In this document: positions 8,218 through 15,630 of the stretch, piece by piece
How positions within the stretch are numbered: the first letter of the stretch is position 1
How the letters are laid out: every line of letters begins with the position of its first letter
Assembly: GCA_937894335.1 (NCBI GenBank)
Contig: CALCRU010000037.1
Span: 1 to 34,852, forward strand
From: an uncultured Treponema sp.
GTDB lineage: Bacteria; Spirochaetota; Spirochaetia; Treponematales; Treponemataceae
DNA length: 34,852 bases
Reading direction: 5' to 3'
Translations under genes and position numbers: made by a program
The notes under the pieces: generated by a model
Seen by the model: only the letters and a program-made list of their open reading frames with translations
Database searches by the model: none
What the model was told of the DNA's origin: nothing

Positions 8218-8703
8218 ATGAAAAAAACTAACGCCATGCGCATCTTAGACGGTGCGCATATTGCATACGAAGCACTTTCTTACGATGACGATGGGGAACA
8301 TGAACTTGCAAGGGGAGCCGCAGAAAGGACTGCCCAAAAGCTTGGCATAGACCCGTCGGCTGTTTTTAAAACAATTGTAATGAAGACGGAATCAAAGGAA
8401 GTTGTTGTATTCTGTCAGAGTGCTGTTCACGAAATAAACCTAAAGAAAGCAAGAAATGCCGCTGGTGCAAAGGAAGTTACACCCGTAAAGCAGGAAGAAC
8501 TTCTGACCCTTACCGGATATGTAAGAGGCGGATGTTCACCTCTTGGCATGAAGAGGAAGTACCCCACATTCATAGACGAAAGCGCAATGCTCCACGAAAA
8601 GATTTACATAAGCGCAGGTGTGCGGGGTCAACAGATTGCCCTGTCTCCTAAGGATTTGGTAAAAGCCACCGAAGCCACCCTAAGCGATCTAATTCTAGAG
8701 TAA
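8218..8703 (+). CDS. ybaK: Cys-tRNA(Pro)/Cys-tRNA(Cys) deacylase, YbaK family
   Basis: YbaK-type enzymes hydrolyse mischarged Cys-tRNA(Pro). The 161-residue protein matches the family along its length: an N-terminal TNAMRILDGAHIAYE helix, VFKTIVM with the conserved lysine, LTGYVRGGCSPLGMKRKYP, FIDESA and IYISAGVRGQQIALSPKDLV. I chose the ATG four bases after the SPOR stop codon. There is no clear ribosome-binding site, so translation probably re-initiates from the upstream gene. It is the last gene of the plus-strand run, and the structured repeat element starts 8 nt downstream, so it may lie in the ybaK 3' untranslated region. Confidence 0.9.
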   Translation: MKKTNAMRILDGAHIAYEALSYDDDGEHELARGAAERTAQKLGIDPSAVFKTIVMKTESKEVVVFCQSAVHEINLKKARNAAGAKEVTPVKQEELLTLTGYVRGGCSPLGMKRKYPTFIDESAMLHEKIYISAGVRGQQIALSPKDLVKATEATLSDLILE

Positions 8704-8710
8704 CACCCCC

Positions 8711-8957
8711 ACAAACTGCAAAGAGGGAGCGGCATGGACGCCGCATCAGAATCTTAGCACATAGTAAGGTCAAGTTTTTTTGTTTACAAAAAAACTTGAG
8801 AAATAAAAATTGCAAGGATGTATCCTTACCCAACCAACAAACCGCAAACACGGAGCGGCAAGGATGCCGCGTCAATTCTTAACATACCATAAAGTCGATT
8901 TTTTTGTAAAACAAAAAAATCGAGAAGTGAAAATTGCAGGGATGCAATTTTCACTTC
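8711..8957 (+). repeat. Tandem pair of ~126-bp hairpin units with six ANGGA motifs
   Basis: Two diverged copies (8711-8827 and 8837-8957) share the same parts in the same order: an ANGGA, a GCGGC/GCCGC hairpin with loop ATGGAC or AAGGAT (8729-8744; 8855-8870), a long T7/A7 hairpin (8770-8799, 13-bp stem with TTTA tip; 8895-8923, 12-bp stem), then a third hairpin with AAGGAT or AGGGAT at its tip (8814-8827; 8924-8957). On the plus strand ANGGA occurs at 8724, 8734, 8814, 8850, 8860 and 8938. Four of these are in hairpin tips with core GCANGGAYG. CsrA binds exactly this kind of GGA-in-loop site. A REP-like dispersed repeat is the other reading. I see no clear promoter before it. Confidence 0.8.
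8913..8957 (-). terminator. Hairpin terminator for the cyclase gene, formed by the repeat
   Basis: A perfect 15-bp stem (arms 8924-8938 and 8943-8957, 4-nt loop) is followed on the minus strand by TCGA and seven T residues. The stem contains the last two codons and the TGA stop codon (8951-8953) of the cyclase, so termination would occur almost at the end of translation. Confidence 0.55.
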
Positions 8958-11776
8958 GTAGCCATAGTATACACTCCGTCCCAGTCGGCAGGAATGCCTT
9001 CCCTCATAAACTGTTCGCAGCGCTTTACAAACACTTCCGAAGAGCCGTCAAGAGGATTGCATCTTGCGGATTCCTCAAACAGTTTCTTAGCCTTTTCAAA
9101 TTCACGCTTAAGGTAAAGAGCAGATCCCTCGTTAAAGAGGCCAGCAGATTCAATTTCTTTTTGCGTAAGTTCAGACTTTTTTCCAACCACGCTGAATATG
9201 CGAACTGGTGTATTTATGTTTATTACCCTAACATAATCCAACTCTCTGGCAAGTAGTTCTCCCTTATGCTCTCCGCTTTCGGCAGCCTCCCAAGAACTTT
9301 GAGAACACATAATCCATGTGCCGTAACTTTTGTTTACTCCCTCCAGTCGGCTTGCAAGGTTTACATTGTTTCCCATTATGGTGTAGTTAAGTTTCTTTTC
9401 GGTACCCATGTTTCCTACAACCATCAGTCCTGTGTTTACTCCCACACGAGACTCCAGAGGGAAGGGAATGTCATGGTCTACTTCGTAATGCTTTTTGTTG
9501 TACTCGGCTTCAACCTGCTTCATCCTTATGCCAGCACACAGGGCATCAAAGGCGTGAGAGGGATTGTCAATAGGAGCACCAAAGAAAGAAACAATTTCGT
9601 CACCGACATATTTGTCAATCGTTCCTCGGTTGTCCATTATTGCATCGCTTAAGGCACCAAGATATTCGTTAAGAATGTGAACAAGACGCACAGGGTCGTT
9701 TACAGTTTCGCTAAATTTTGAGAAAGACTTTACATCAGAAAAAAGCGCTGTAATGTTTTTGTCAGAACCGCCCAACTGAGCAACCTCTGGATTCTTAATA
9801 ATCTGACTTACAACTTCGGGAGCAACATATGCGCCAAATGTATTTTTAAGGAATGTACTCTGATGCATTACTTCCACAAAGCGGATTACAAGAAGAGTAA
9901 TGTAGGTAATGACAGCAATTAGCATGGGGATGATTATGGGAATGTAAATCTTCCAGAAAATCATCAGCATGGAAAGAACTGCAAGGGGAAGAAGCACATA
10001 CACAAGCGAAAGAAGATTCTTGCGTCCAGCAGTCTTAAGTTTTCTGCACAAAAGGATTACCACAAGGCTCACTACAAATGTAAGGACAATTCCCCACCAC
10101 ACAGGAAGTGGAGTTATAAAGTCACGCTGAATGATTGTGTTGAAAACATTTGCGTGGGTTCCCAGGTTAGCATAGGAGCGGGCAAAAGGAGTTACACCAA
10201 AATCTGTACTGGTTGCGGCAGTAAATCCTATAAAGCAGACGGAATCCTTGTACACTTTTTTCATGTCGGAAAGATAGGAAGAAAACACATCCCAACAGGA
10301 AGAAATTGCGTCGGCATAGCAGTCGTAGTAATTTCTTTCTTCTTCGTCAAAGTCCATGGAGTCGCCGTACAAATACAAATTCTGTCCTACAAAGTCTTCC
10401 ACTTTTTTATAGAAGTCATTTCTAAGGGCAAAGTATTCGTCATAGTCGGCATTGGTAAGTCCTTCGCCATAGGGCATTCCCTCTTCGTCAAAACCGTAAC
10501 ACCTAGAAAGGAGGGAATCAAGTTTTTTCTGAAGGGCTGAATAGTCCCCAAGGATTTCATAGGCCTTTCCTGCAATAAGGGATGCGGCTTCAGTCTGAGA
10601 GGAAGAAATGTAGTCTGCAAATGAAGAAATGTAGTAGACTTCATCTGTCTCAAGCTGATCAAGAAGGTAAAGGAACATTACTGACTCGTGGCGGAAACTG
10701 TCTGCGTATTCACCATGCTGCCAGTTAATAAGCATGCGACCTTTTTCGTCCAAAGGAATCTGTATGTCTACAGGCTTTTCTTCTCCGGGAATGTGGGCAT
10801 CGTGAAGCAGGAGAGAACGCCCCTTACGCTCAATGCTTTTTACATTTAGGTAAGAAAGGAGGGGGGCAAAAGAAAGCTGACCTGCATAAAGTCCGTCATA
10901 CTGATTCAAAAGTTCTATACGCCTTCTGGTTCCATCACGGTCTACAAAAACATTTGTAAATCCTGCACCAGCGGCATGGTCTATAATTGTTTCCAAAGCA
11001 GGAACAAGAGAGCGCTCCACTCCCCCAGCTGCAGAAGATTCCGTCTCTTCTTCAAAGGAAGCAGCGTTACCCTTTTCTATTAAGCCGTCAGGATCAGAAA
11101 CATTTTTTAACAGGAAGCGGGACTTTGCATAATCCACTCCAGAAGGATTGTTGTGTACATTGCGAAGGTTCATTGTAAGCCAAGCGTTTGAAAAAAACTG
11201 AACTGACTGGGCAAATATGGCATCGTTGTTACGGCTAAGGCTGTCGAGGACTTCCTTTGCCACATCCGAAAGCACCGGATCAACCTGTTCCCGCATGACG
11301 GTATAGTTAAGATAGTCCCTTACCGAGGAGGTCTTTACAGTACCGTCTTCCACAAGGCGCCCAGCACGGTCAAGGGCATCGGCAATCTGCTGTTCTCCTG
11401 AATAAATGCTGTTTAAGGCAAGGTCTTCCGCATTTTCGGCACTTACTCTGGCACTGGGTTCCAAGTACTCAATATCAAATACGGCAGTATTGGCGCCAAG
11501 TTCCTTCATTCGGACAAGGGCATTGCCCAAAATGTCTCTGGTCCAAGGCCATGTTCCAATTTCTTCAATAGAGTCATCATCAATTTCTACAAGAAGAATC
11601 TGGTTCCCCTGCAAAGGCTCTTTTGAAGCGGAAAGCAGGACATCGTATGCCCTGGATTCAAGTCTAGTAAAAACTCCCCCCACCAGCGAAAGGCAGGAAA
11701 AAACCACTGTCAAGCCGACAAGTACAATCAAATCTGCATTCTTTTTAAAAAAAGAATTTTTTCTCTCTTTAGCCAT
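8951..11776 (-). CDS. CHASE2-domain class III adenylate cyclase
   Basis: This membrane receptor (941 residues) should make cAMP in response to an extracytoplasmic signal. It has an N-terminal membrane helix (about 13-34), a very long CHASE2 sensor (about 35-550) with an acidic, Tyr-rich insertion, three membrane helices (about 562-630) and a class III cyclase domain. Both metal aspartates are visible (ALFSDVKSFS, near residue 680; KYVGDEIVSFFG, near 725), the latter with its substrate-binding Lys, and so are the transition-state Asn and Arg (VNLASRLEG). Thr precedes IMGNN, as in the CHASE2-associated bacterial class. A short TPR-like tail follows. The gene is divergent from an operon encoding a FecR protein, a pairing that suggests envelope sensing. 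As I recall, Treponema pallidum has a similar cyclase near a FecR-domain protein. Confidence 0.92.
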   Translation of the reverse strand: MAKERKNSFFKKNADLIVLVGLTVVFSCLSLVGGVFTRLESRAYDVLLSASKEPLQGNQILLVEIDDDSIEEIGTWPWTRDILGNALVRMKELGANTAVFDIEYLEPSARVSAENAEDLALNSIYSGEQQIADALDRAGRLVEDGTVKTSSVRDYLNYTVMREQVDPVLSDVAKEVLDSLSRNNDAIFAQSVQFFSNAWLTMNLRNVHNNPSGVDYAKSRFLLKNVSDPDGLIEKGNAASFEEETESSAAGGVERSLVPALETIIDHAAGAGFTNVFVDRDGTRRRIELLNQYDGLYAGQLSFAPLLSYLNVKSIERKGRSLLLHDAHIPGEEKPVDIQIPLDEKGRMLINWQHGEYADSFRHESVMFLYLLDQLETDEVYYISSFADYISSSQTEAASLIAGKAYEILGDYSALQKKLDSLLSRCYGFDEEGMPYGEGLTNADYDEYFALRNDFYKKVEDFVGQNLYLYGDSMDFDEEERNYYDCYADAISSCWDVFSSYLSDMKKVYKDSVCFIGFTAATSTDFGVTPFARSYANLGTHANVFNTIIQRDFITPLPVWWGIVLTFVVSLVVILLCRKLKTAGRKNLLSLVYVLLPLAVLSMLMIFWKIYIPIIIPMLIAVITYITLLVIRFVEVMHQSTFLKNTFGAYVAPEVVSQIIKNPEVAQLGGSDKNITALFSDVKSFSKFSETVNDPVRLVHILNEYLGALSDAIMDNRGTIDKYVGDEIVSFFGAPIDNPSHAFDALCAGIRMKQVEAEYNKKHYEVDHDIPFPLESRVGVNTGLMVVGNMGTEKKLNYTIMGNNVNLASRLEGVNKSYGTWIMCSQSSWEAAESGEHKGELLARELDYVRVININTPVRIFSVVGKKSELTQKEIESAGLFNEGSALYLKREFEKAKKLFEESARCNPLDGSSEVFVKRCEQFMREGIPADWDGVYTMATK

Positions 11777-11783
11777 GACAAAT

Positions 11784-11812
11784 AGTATACATTATGTTAC
11801 AATATAATTCAA
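11784..11812 (-). promoter_or_regulatory. Promoter of the cyclase gene, predicted leaderless
   Basis: TTGAAT (11807-11812), 17 bp, TATACT (11784-11789); 7 nt then separate the -10 box from the ATG, with no ribosome-binding site. The -35 overlaps the -10 candidate of the divergent operon, so the two promoters probably compete. Confidence 0.6.
11803..11808 (+). promoter_or_regulatory. Candidate -10 box of the envelope operon
   Basis: TATAAT lies 26 nt before the ATG at 11835, which also has a strong GAGGAG ribosome-binding site. No good -35 box is seen at 16-18 bp, so an activator may be needed. It overlaps the cyclase -35 box on the other strand. Confidence 0.4.
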
Positions 11813-11834
11813 ACAAATTTCGAGGAGATTTATT

Positions 11835-12302
11835 ATGAAAAAAATGCTTCTCTGCATGATTTTTGTTCTGTGTGCGTGCGTCGCATCCATTGCTCAATCA
11901 GCAGACAAAGTTTCAGAAGTTCTCAAGACACAGACCCTTACATGGGGCCAGGCCTCCTACTTTGCTGTAACCGCCCGTGAAAATGCAAGCAGTTCGGTTA
12001 CAGAAGAAAGCGCCCTTCAAATTTTAAAGTCTGAAGGATACGCAGAGGATTCTGTTAAGGCAGAGGATGCAATTACTTTGGAACAGATTGCATTCGTATG
12101 CTCCTCAACATGGGACATTCAGGGAAGTTTCTGGCTTACCCTAAAGCCTGCTGCAAGATACGCTCTAAGGCAGATGAAGGCAGACGGAATTGTAAACGCA
12201 AAGTATGATCCGTCAAAAAATTGCAGCGGACAGGAATTCCTCATTATTCTTTCAAAGTGCATTGACTTTTATCAGGTAAAGAAAAGCGGAGGAGTAAAAT
12301 GA
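11835..12302 (+). CDS. Small exported protein of unknown function
   Basis: The protein has 155 residues. Residues 1 to about 22 form a signal peptide (MKKMLLCMIFVLCACVASIA), so it is periplasmic or outer-membrane associated. The mature part is helical, with a pattern (LTWGQASYFAVTA ... ITLEQIAFVC ... ARYALRQMKADGIV) that faintly resembles repeats found in other exported spirochaete proteins, but I cannot assign a family. Its stop codon overlaps the start of the barrel gene (ATGA), so the pair is translationally coupled. The operon context suggests a role with the outer-membrane protein and the FecR protein that follow. Confidence 0.75.
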   Translation: MKKMLLCMIFVLCACVASIAQSADKVSEVLKTQTLTWGQASYFAVTARENASSSVTEESALQILKSEGYAEDSVKAEDAITLEQIAFVCSSTWDIQGSFWLTLKPAARYALRQMKADGIVNAKYDPSKNCSGQEFLIILSKCIDFYQVKKSGGVK

Positions 12303-13468
12303 AAAAATTACTTGCAGCCCTTACGGCAGTCCTTTTATGTTCAGGATTTGCCTTTGGCATTGAATACGGTGGAATGCTAGACAACACGGCAACTTTTAAG
12401 GAAAGCGCCAACAAGTGGGACAAGATGCGCATAAACGATGCCACAACTTTAAGCGCAAACCTAAGGCAGTCCTTTAACGACGATGGAACTTTTTATTTTG
12501 CAACAGAAGGATTTATTCGCTACAACTTTGCAACAAGTCTTGGCAGTTCAGATATGCAGCACCAATTTATTGCAGATCTTTCTCTCCTTAAAATTGGCGC
12601 AAGCATAAAAATGGGAAGTAGCAGTTCCCTTATTCTTAGCGTGGGACGCTTTCTTACGACAGATGCCACTCAGATAGTTTTTGCACAGCCCCTTGACGGC
12701 ATACAGGCCCAGTTTCGTCTGAGCAGGGTCAACATTCAGGCTATGGCAGGCTACACTGGCCTTCTGAACAAAAAGACCACGGCCCTTATGAATGCAGAAG
12801 GAACAATCTACGGTTCGGATTCTTCAAAAATCCTTTACGAACTTTCTGCCCCCTATGTCGTTGCAGAGGCGGCAATTTCTCTACCCTACATTCTCTTTAA
12901 TCAGACTGTAGCCCTTGAGGTTATGGGTGCCTTTGGTATTGGAGACGAAGCTCAGTTTGGAAACAGAATGTACGCATCTCTCATACTTAACGGACCTTTA
13001 GCAAAGTCGCTTTTCTATCGCCTTTCCACAACATTTGAAACAACGGACTTTAGCACTCTTGCAAACGCCACAAACTTTATGCTGGCATTTTATCCCAACT
13101 TCAAGTCCACACAGCTTGCCCTAAGTGCAACATACGCTTCTGCAGACAATGAGGGAGGTCTTTCAAAGTTCACTGGCATTACGGCTTTGGGAGCGGTTCA
13201 AGGAGCAACAGTACTGGGCTACTCTTCAATCTTTAAGGCTGGACTTTCTGGTTCAATCAAACCTGTAAACAATTTGCTTCTGGGGCTGGGAGTAGATGCG
13301 GTTTTCAATTCCGGGGATTTTTCCTACAGCGGACTTCAAATTTCCGGCAATGCAAAGTATCAGCTTTTTAGCGACATAGGATTTGTACTTAACGCAAGCA
13401 CATATATTGCACAGGAAGTGGCAAAGAGCGCAACAACAATTACGCTTAAGGCCACAATTTCATTCTAA
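12299..13468 (+). CDS. Outer-membrane beta-barrel protein
   Basis: The protein has 389 residues. A signal peptide (residues 1 to about 20, ending AFAFG) is followed by many alternating amphipathic strands separated by short turns, and the chain ends in a classical barrel signal, TLKATISF, with C-terminal Phe. I cannot match it to a named porin family. The ribosome-binding site GGAGGAG lies inside the upstream gene. It sits between a small exported protein and a FecR-domain protein, and diverges from the CHASE2 cyclase. It may be a transport or surface protein whose state is read by the neighbouring FecR protein or cyclase; this is inference from position. Confidence 0.8.
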   Translation: MKKLLAALTAVLLCSGFAFGIEYGGMLDNTATFKESANKWDKMRINDATTLSANLRQSFNDDGTFYFATEGFIRYNFATSLGSSDMQHQFIADLSLLKIGASIKMGSSSSLILSVGRFLTTDATQIVFAQPLDGIQAQFRLSRVNIQAMAGYTGLLNKKTTALMNAEGTIYGSDSSKILYELSAPYVVAEAAISLPYILFNQTVALEVMGAFGIGDEAQFGNRMYASLILNGPLAKSLFYRLSTTFETTDFSTLANATNFMLAFYPNFKSTQLALSATYASADNEGGLSKFTGITALGAVQGATVLGYSSIFKAGLSGSIKPVNNLLLGLGVDAVFNSGDFSYSGLQISGNAKYQLFSDIGFVLNASTYIAQEVAKSATTITLKATISF

Positions 13469-13481
13469 TACGGAGGGTTTT

Positions 13482-14273
13482 ATGAAAAAACTTACACTTG
13501 CAGTTCTTTTTTCCTTGCTCACATTTGCAGGACTCAATGCTCTAGAAGCAAAAGTAGTTTCCGTTACTGGAAAAGTTGAGCAGCAGAGAGGTTCTTCTTG
13601 GATTGCTGTAAAGCAGGGCGACACTCTTCAGAAGGGTGCTGTCATTTCCACGGGATTTAATTCTAGCGCAGTTCTTTCAGTTTCAGACTCAACAATTACA
13701 GTGGGTGCCCTTACCCGCATGACCATAGAGCAGTTGGCCTCAAACGCCTATAAGGATGACACACAGGTTTTTATTGACAGTGGAAAAATAAGCGCAGATG
13801 TAAAGCATACAGAAGACAGGCGAAGCGACTTTAAGGTACGCTCACCAGTTGCAACGGCATCTGTCCGCGGAACTCAGATTGGAATGGATGCAGGCGGAGC
13901 ATTTTTTGTTTCCGATGGAATGGCAGATTACGGTCCTGCAGAAGCGGCTGCCCCTCAGATTCAGAGTGAACTTCCGGCAGACGAAGGTTCAAGGGCACAG
14001 GGCAGTTCAAATGTGTTTACTTCGACACAGACTGTAGGCGGCTCTTACGGAACTCCGGTCTATGCAGGATGGGAAAGTTCTACAGACACCACCACAGGAA
14101 TTCGCTCTGACCCACAGGACAACATGGGGCTTAATTCTACAACTTTTGCCTCAAGCACAGGCGGTCTTGCACAGCAGGAAGCAGCAGGAATCTTCACTTA
14201 TCCAGAAAGTTCTGAAGCAGGAAACACAGGCGGACTTCAGGCTGCAAAGATTACAATCAAAGTCTCTTTCTAA
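13482..14273 (+). CDS. Exported FecR-domain protein with barrel-like C-terminus
   Basis: The protein has 263 residues. A signal peptide (about 1-20) is followed by a FecR domain (about 23-145: VVSVTGKVEQQRG ... VKQGDTLQKGAVISTG ... FKVRSPVATASVRGTQIGMD), a beta-helical fold found in periplasmic sensors and in surface proteins. A Ser/Gly/Ala-rich region of about 100 residues follows, and the chain ends AKITIKVSF, which looks like an outer-membrane insertion signal. Unlike classical FecR it has no membrane helix, so it is not an anti-sigma regulator. The start at 13482 follows CGGAGGG. It is the last gene of the operon, before a bidirectional terminator. I recall that the T. pallidum fibronectin-binding protein near its cyclase also has a FecR domain. 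Confidence 0.82.
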   Translation: MKKLTLAVLFSLLTFAGLNALEAKVVSVTGKVEQQRGSSWIAVKQGDTLQKGAVISTGFNSSAVLSVSDSTITVGALTRMTIEQLASNAYKDDTQVFIDSGKISADVKHTEDRRSDFKVRSPVATASVRGTQIGMDAGGAFFVSDGMADYGPAEAAAPQIQSELPADEGSRAQGSSNVFTSTQTVGGSYGTPVYAGWESSTDTTTGIRSDPQDNMGLNSTTFASSTGGLAQQEAAGIFTYPESSEAGNTGGLQAAKITIKVSF

Positions 14274-14293
14274 TAGACTTTTAAAAATCAAAA

Positions 14294-14341
14294 AGCCTGT
14301 TCTTCAAACCAAATTGCGGCTTGGGGAACAGGCTTTTTTTT
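14294..14341. terminator. Bidirectional terminator between convergent genes
   Basis: A 9-bp stem (AGCCTGTTC 14294-14302 / GAACAGGCT 14326-14334), with further pairing inside the loop (CAAACC / GGCTTG), is followed by eight T on the plus strand and five T on the minus strand. It serves both the FecR operon and the aldo/keto reductase gene. Confidence 0.9.
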
Positions 14342-14357
14342 TGCAAAGAGGCTAGAG

Positions 14358-15446
14358 CTACTCCAAGTTGCGACATTCCTTTAACAGAGAAATTATGGGA
14401 AGATGCTGGGGACATGCTCCCTCACACTGGCCGCACTCGACACAGTCAGAAGCCTTTCCTCCTTCTTCGGTTGCTTCTGCATATTTTTTGCTAATGCCTT
14501 CTGCATTTTTTTCTGCCTGATTCTTAAGGGCAAAAATTTCAGGAATGGGGATTTGAACAGGACATCCGTCGGTACAGTAATGGCATGCCGTACAGGGAAT
14601 TGAAGCATCACCCCTAAGAGCCGCCTGAGCCGCCCTTATAACAGACTGCTCCCTCTCGTCTAGAGGCTTAAAATCCTTCATATAGGAAAGGTTGTCATTC
14701 ATCTGCTCCATGTTTGACATTCCAGAAAGAACAGAAAGAATTCCGTCAAAACTAGCCGCATAACGAACTGCCCATGAAGCAAAAGAGGCATTTGGGTCTG
14801 CCGACTTAAGAATGCTCTGAACCGAAGCTGGAGGATTTGCAAGGGCTCCTCCCTTTACGGGTTCCATAACGGTAACAGGCACCTTATATTTGCGTGCAAG
14901 TTCGTAACACTCGCGGCTTGCCACATCCGGGTTGTCCCAGTCGGCATAGTTTATCTGTAGTTGAATAAAATCCACATCAGGATGAGCGGAAAGAAGTTCT
15001 TCCAAAAGAGCTGGGTCTGCATGGAAAGAAAAGCCCCAGTTTTTTATGAGTCCCTTAGCCTTCTGTTCCTTAACAAAGTCCCAAATGTGGTAGTCGTCGT
15101 ATTTTTTATAATTGTTGCGCTGAAGAGCATGCAGAAGATAATAGTCAAAATATTCGGCACCTGTTCTTTCAAGGCTAGTGTAAAACTGCTGCTTTGCGCT
15201 AGCTTCGTCATGGCACATGAGCCATGCATTCAGTTTTGTACAAAGGGTAAAGCTTTCTCGCGGATGACGGTCTACCAGTGCAAGTTTTGTGGCTTTTTCT
15301 GACTCTCCGTTATCATAGACATAGGCGGTGTCAAAATATGTTCCCCCTGCCTCCATAAAGGCATCCACCATACGGGAAGTGTGGGCTATGTCAATGCTAC
15401 CGTCAGCATTTTTGGGGAGCCTCATAAGTCCGAACCCAAGTTTCAT
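14358..15446 (-). CDS. Aldo/keto reductase with two C-terminal Fe-S motifs
   Basis: The protein has 362 residues. The first ~270 form an aldo/keto reductase barrel with D39, Y44, K71 and H106 as the likely catalytic set (FDTAYVYDNGESE, CTKL, YLLHAL). The C-terminal ~80 residues carry two CxxCxxCxxxCP motifs (CTACHYCTDGCP and CVECGQCEGACP), as in a two-cluster [4Fe-4S] ferredoxin. This arrangement is a known anaerobe type of putative oxidoreductase, and electrons may pass between the clusters and a nicotinamide or flavin substrate. The natural substrate is unknown. I chose ATG 15446, preceded by AAGGAGG; the longer frame to 15560 has no ribosome-binding site and would add unrelated residues upstream of the barrel. 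Confidence 0.9.
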   Translation of the reverse strand: MKLGFGLMRLPKNADGSIDIAHTSRMVDAFMEAGGTYFDTAYVYDNGESEKATKLALVDRHPRESFTLCTKLNAWLMCHDEASAKQQFYTSLERTGAEYFDYYLLHALQRNNYKKYDDYHIWDFVKEQKAKGLIKNWGFSFHADPALLEELLSAHPDVDFIQLQINYADWDNPDVASRECYELARKYKVPVTVMEPVKGGALANPPASVQSILKSADPNASFASWAVRYAASFDGILSVLSGMSNMEQMNDNLSYMKDFKPLDEREQSVIRAAQAALRGDASIPCTACHYCTDGCPVQIPIPEIFALKNQAEKNAEGISKKYAEATEEGGKASDCVECGQCEGACPQHLPIISLLKECRNLE

Positions 15447-15486
15447 CTTTCCTCCTTGCGCAAATAAAAACTGCTTACTTAGAGGA

Positions 15487-15515
15487 ATTCTACAATGATT
15501 TGCATTTTTTTTGAA
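15487..15515 (-). promoter_or_regulatory. Promoter of the aldo/keto reductase
   Basis: TTCAAA (15510-15515), 17 bp, TAGAAT (15487-15492), leaving a leader of about 35 nt that ends in a strong AAGGAGG ribosome-binding site. Confidence 0.55.
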
Positions 15516-15565
15516 GTGCCTGCCCCACTTACCATAGGAGGGCACCTCATATGCAAACATTCTCC

Positions 15566-15594
15566 TTTACAGTAACATTTTTACATGCTATAAT
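15566..15594 (+). promoter_or_regulatory. Promoter of the GH94 phosphorylase
   Basis: TTTACA (15566-15571), 17 bp, and a consensus TATAAT (15589-15594). The leader is about 30 nt and ends in AGGAGG. Confidence 0.65.
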
Positions 15595-15630
15595 GACAGC
15601 ACCATTTTTTCGGACTTTTCAGGAGGAACT

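Noticed and set aside
8770..8799. T7/A7 hairpin read as a plain terminator of ybaK
   Set aside because: The T run is inside the stem and not after it, so it does not form a normal rho-independent terminator on the plus strand. It is better explained as part of the repeat unit.
15447..15560. N-terminal extension of the aldo/keto reductase
   Set aside because: AAGGAGG precedes the internal ATG at 15446, and the extension would run across the -35/-10 pair found at 15487-15515.
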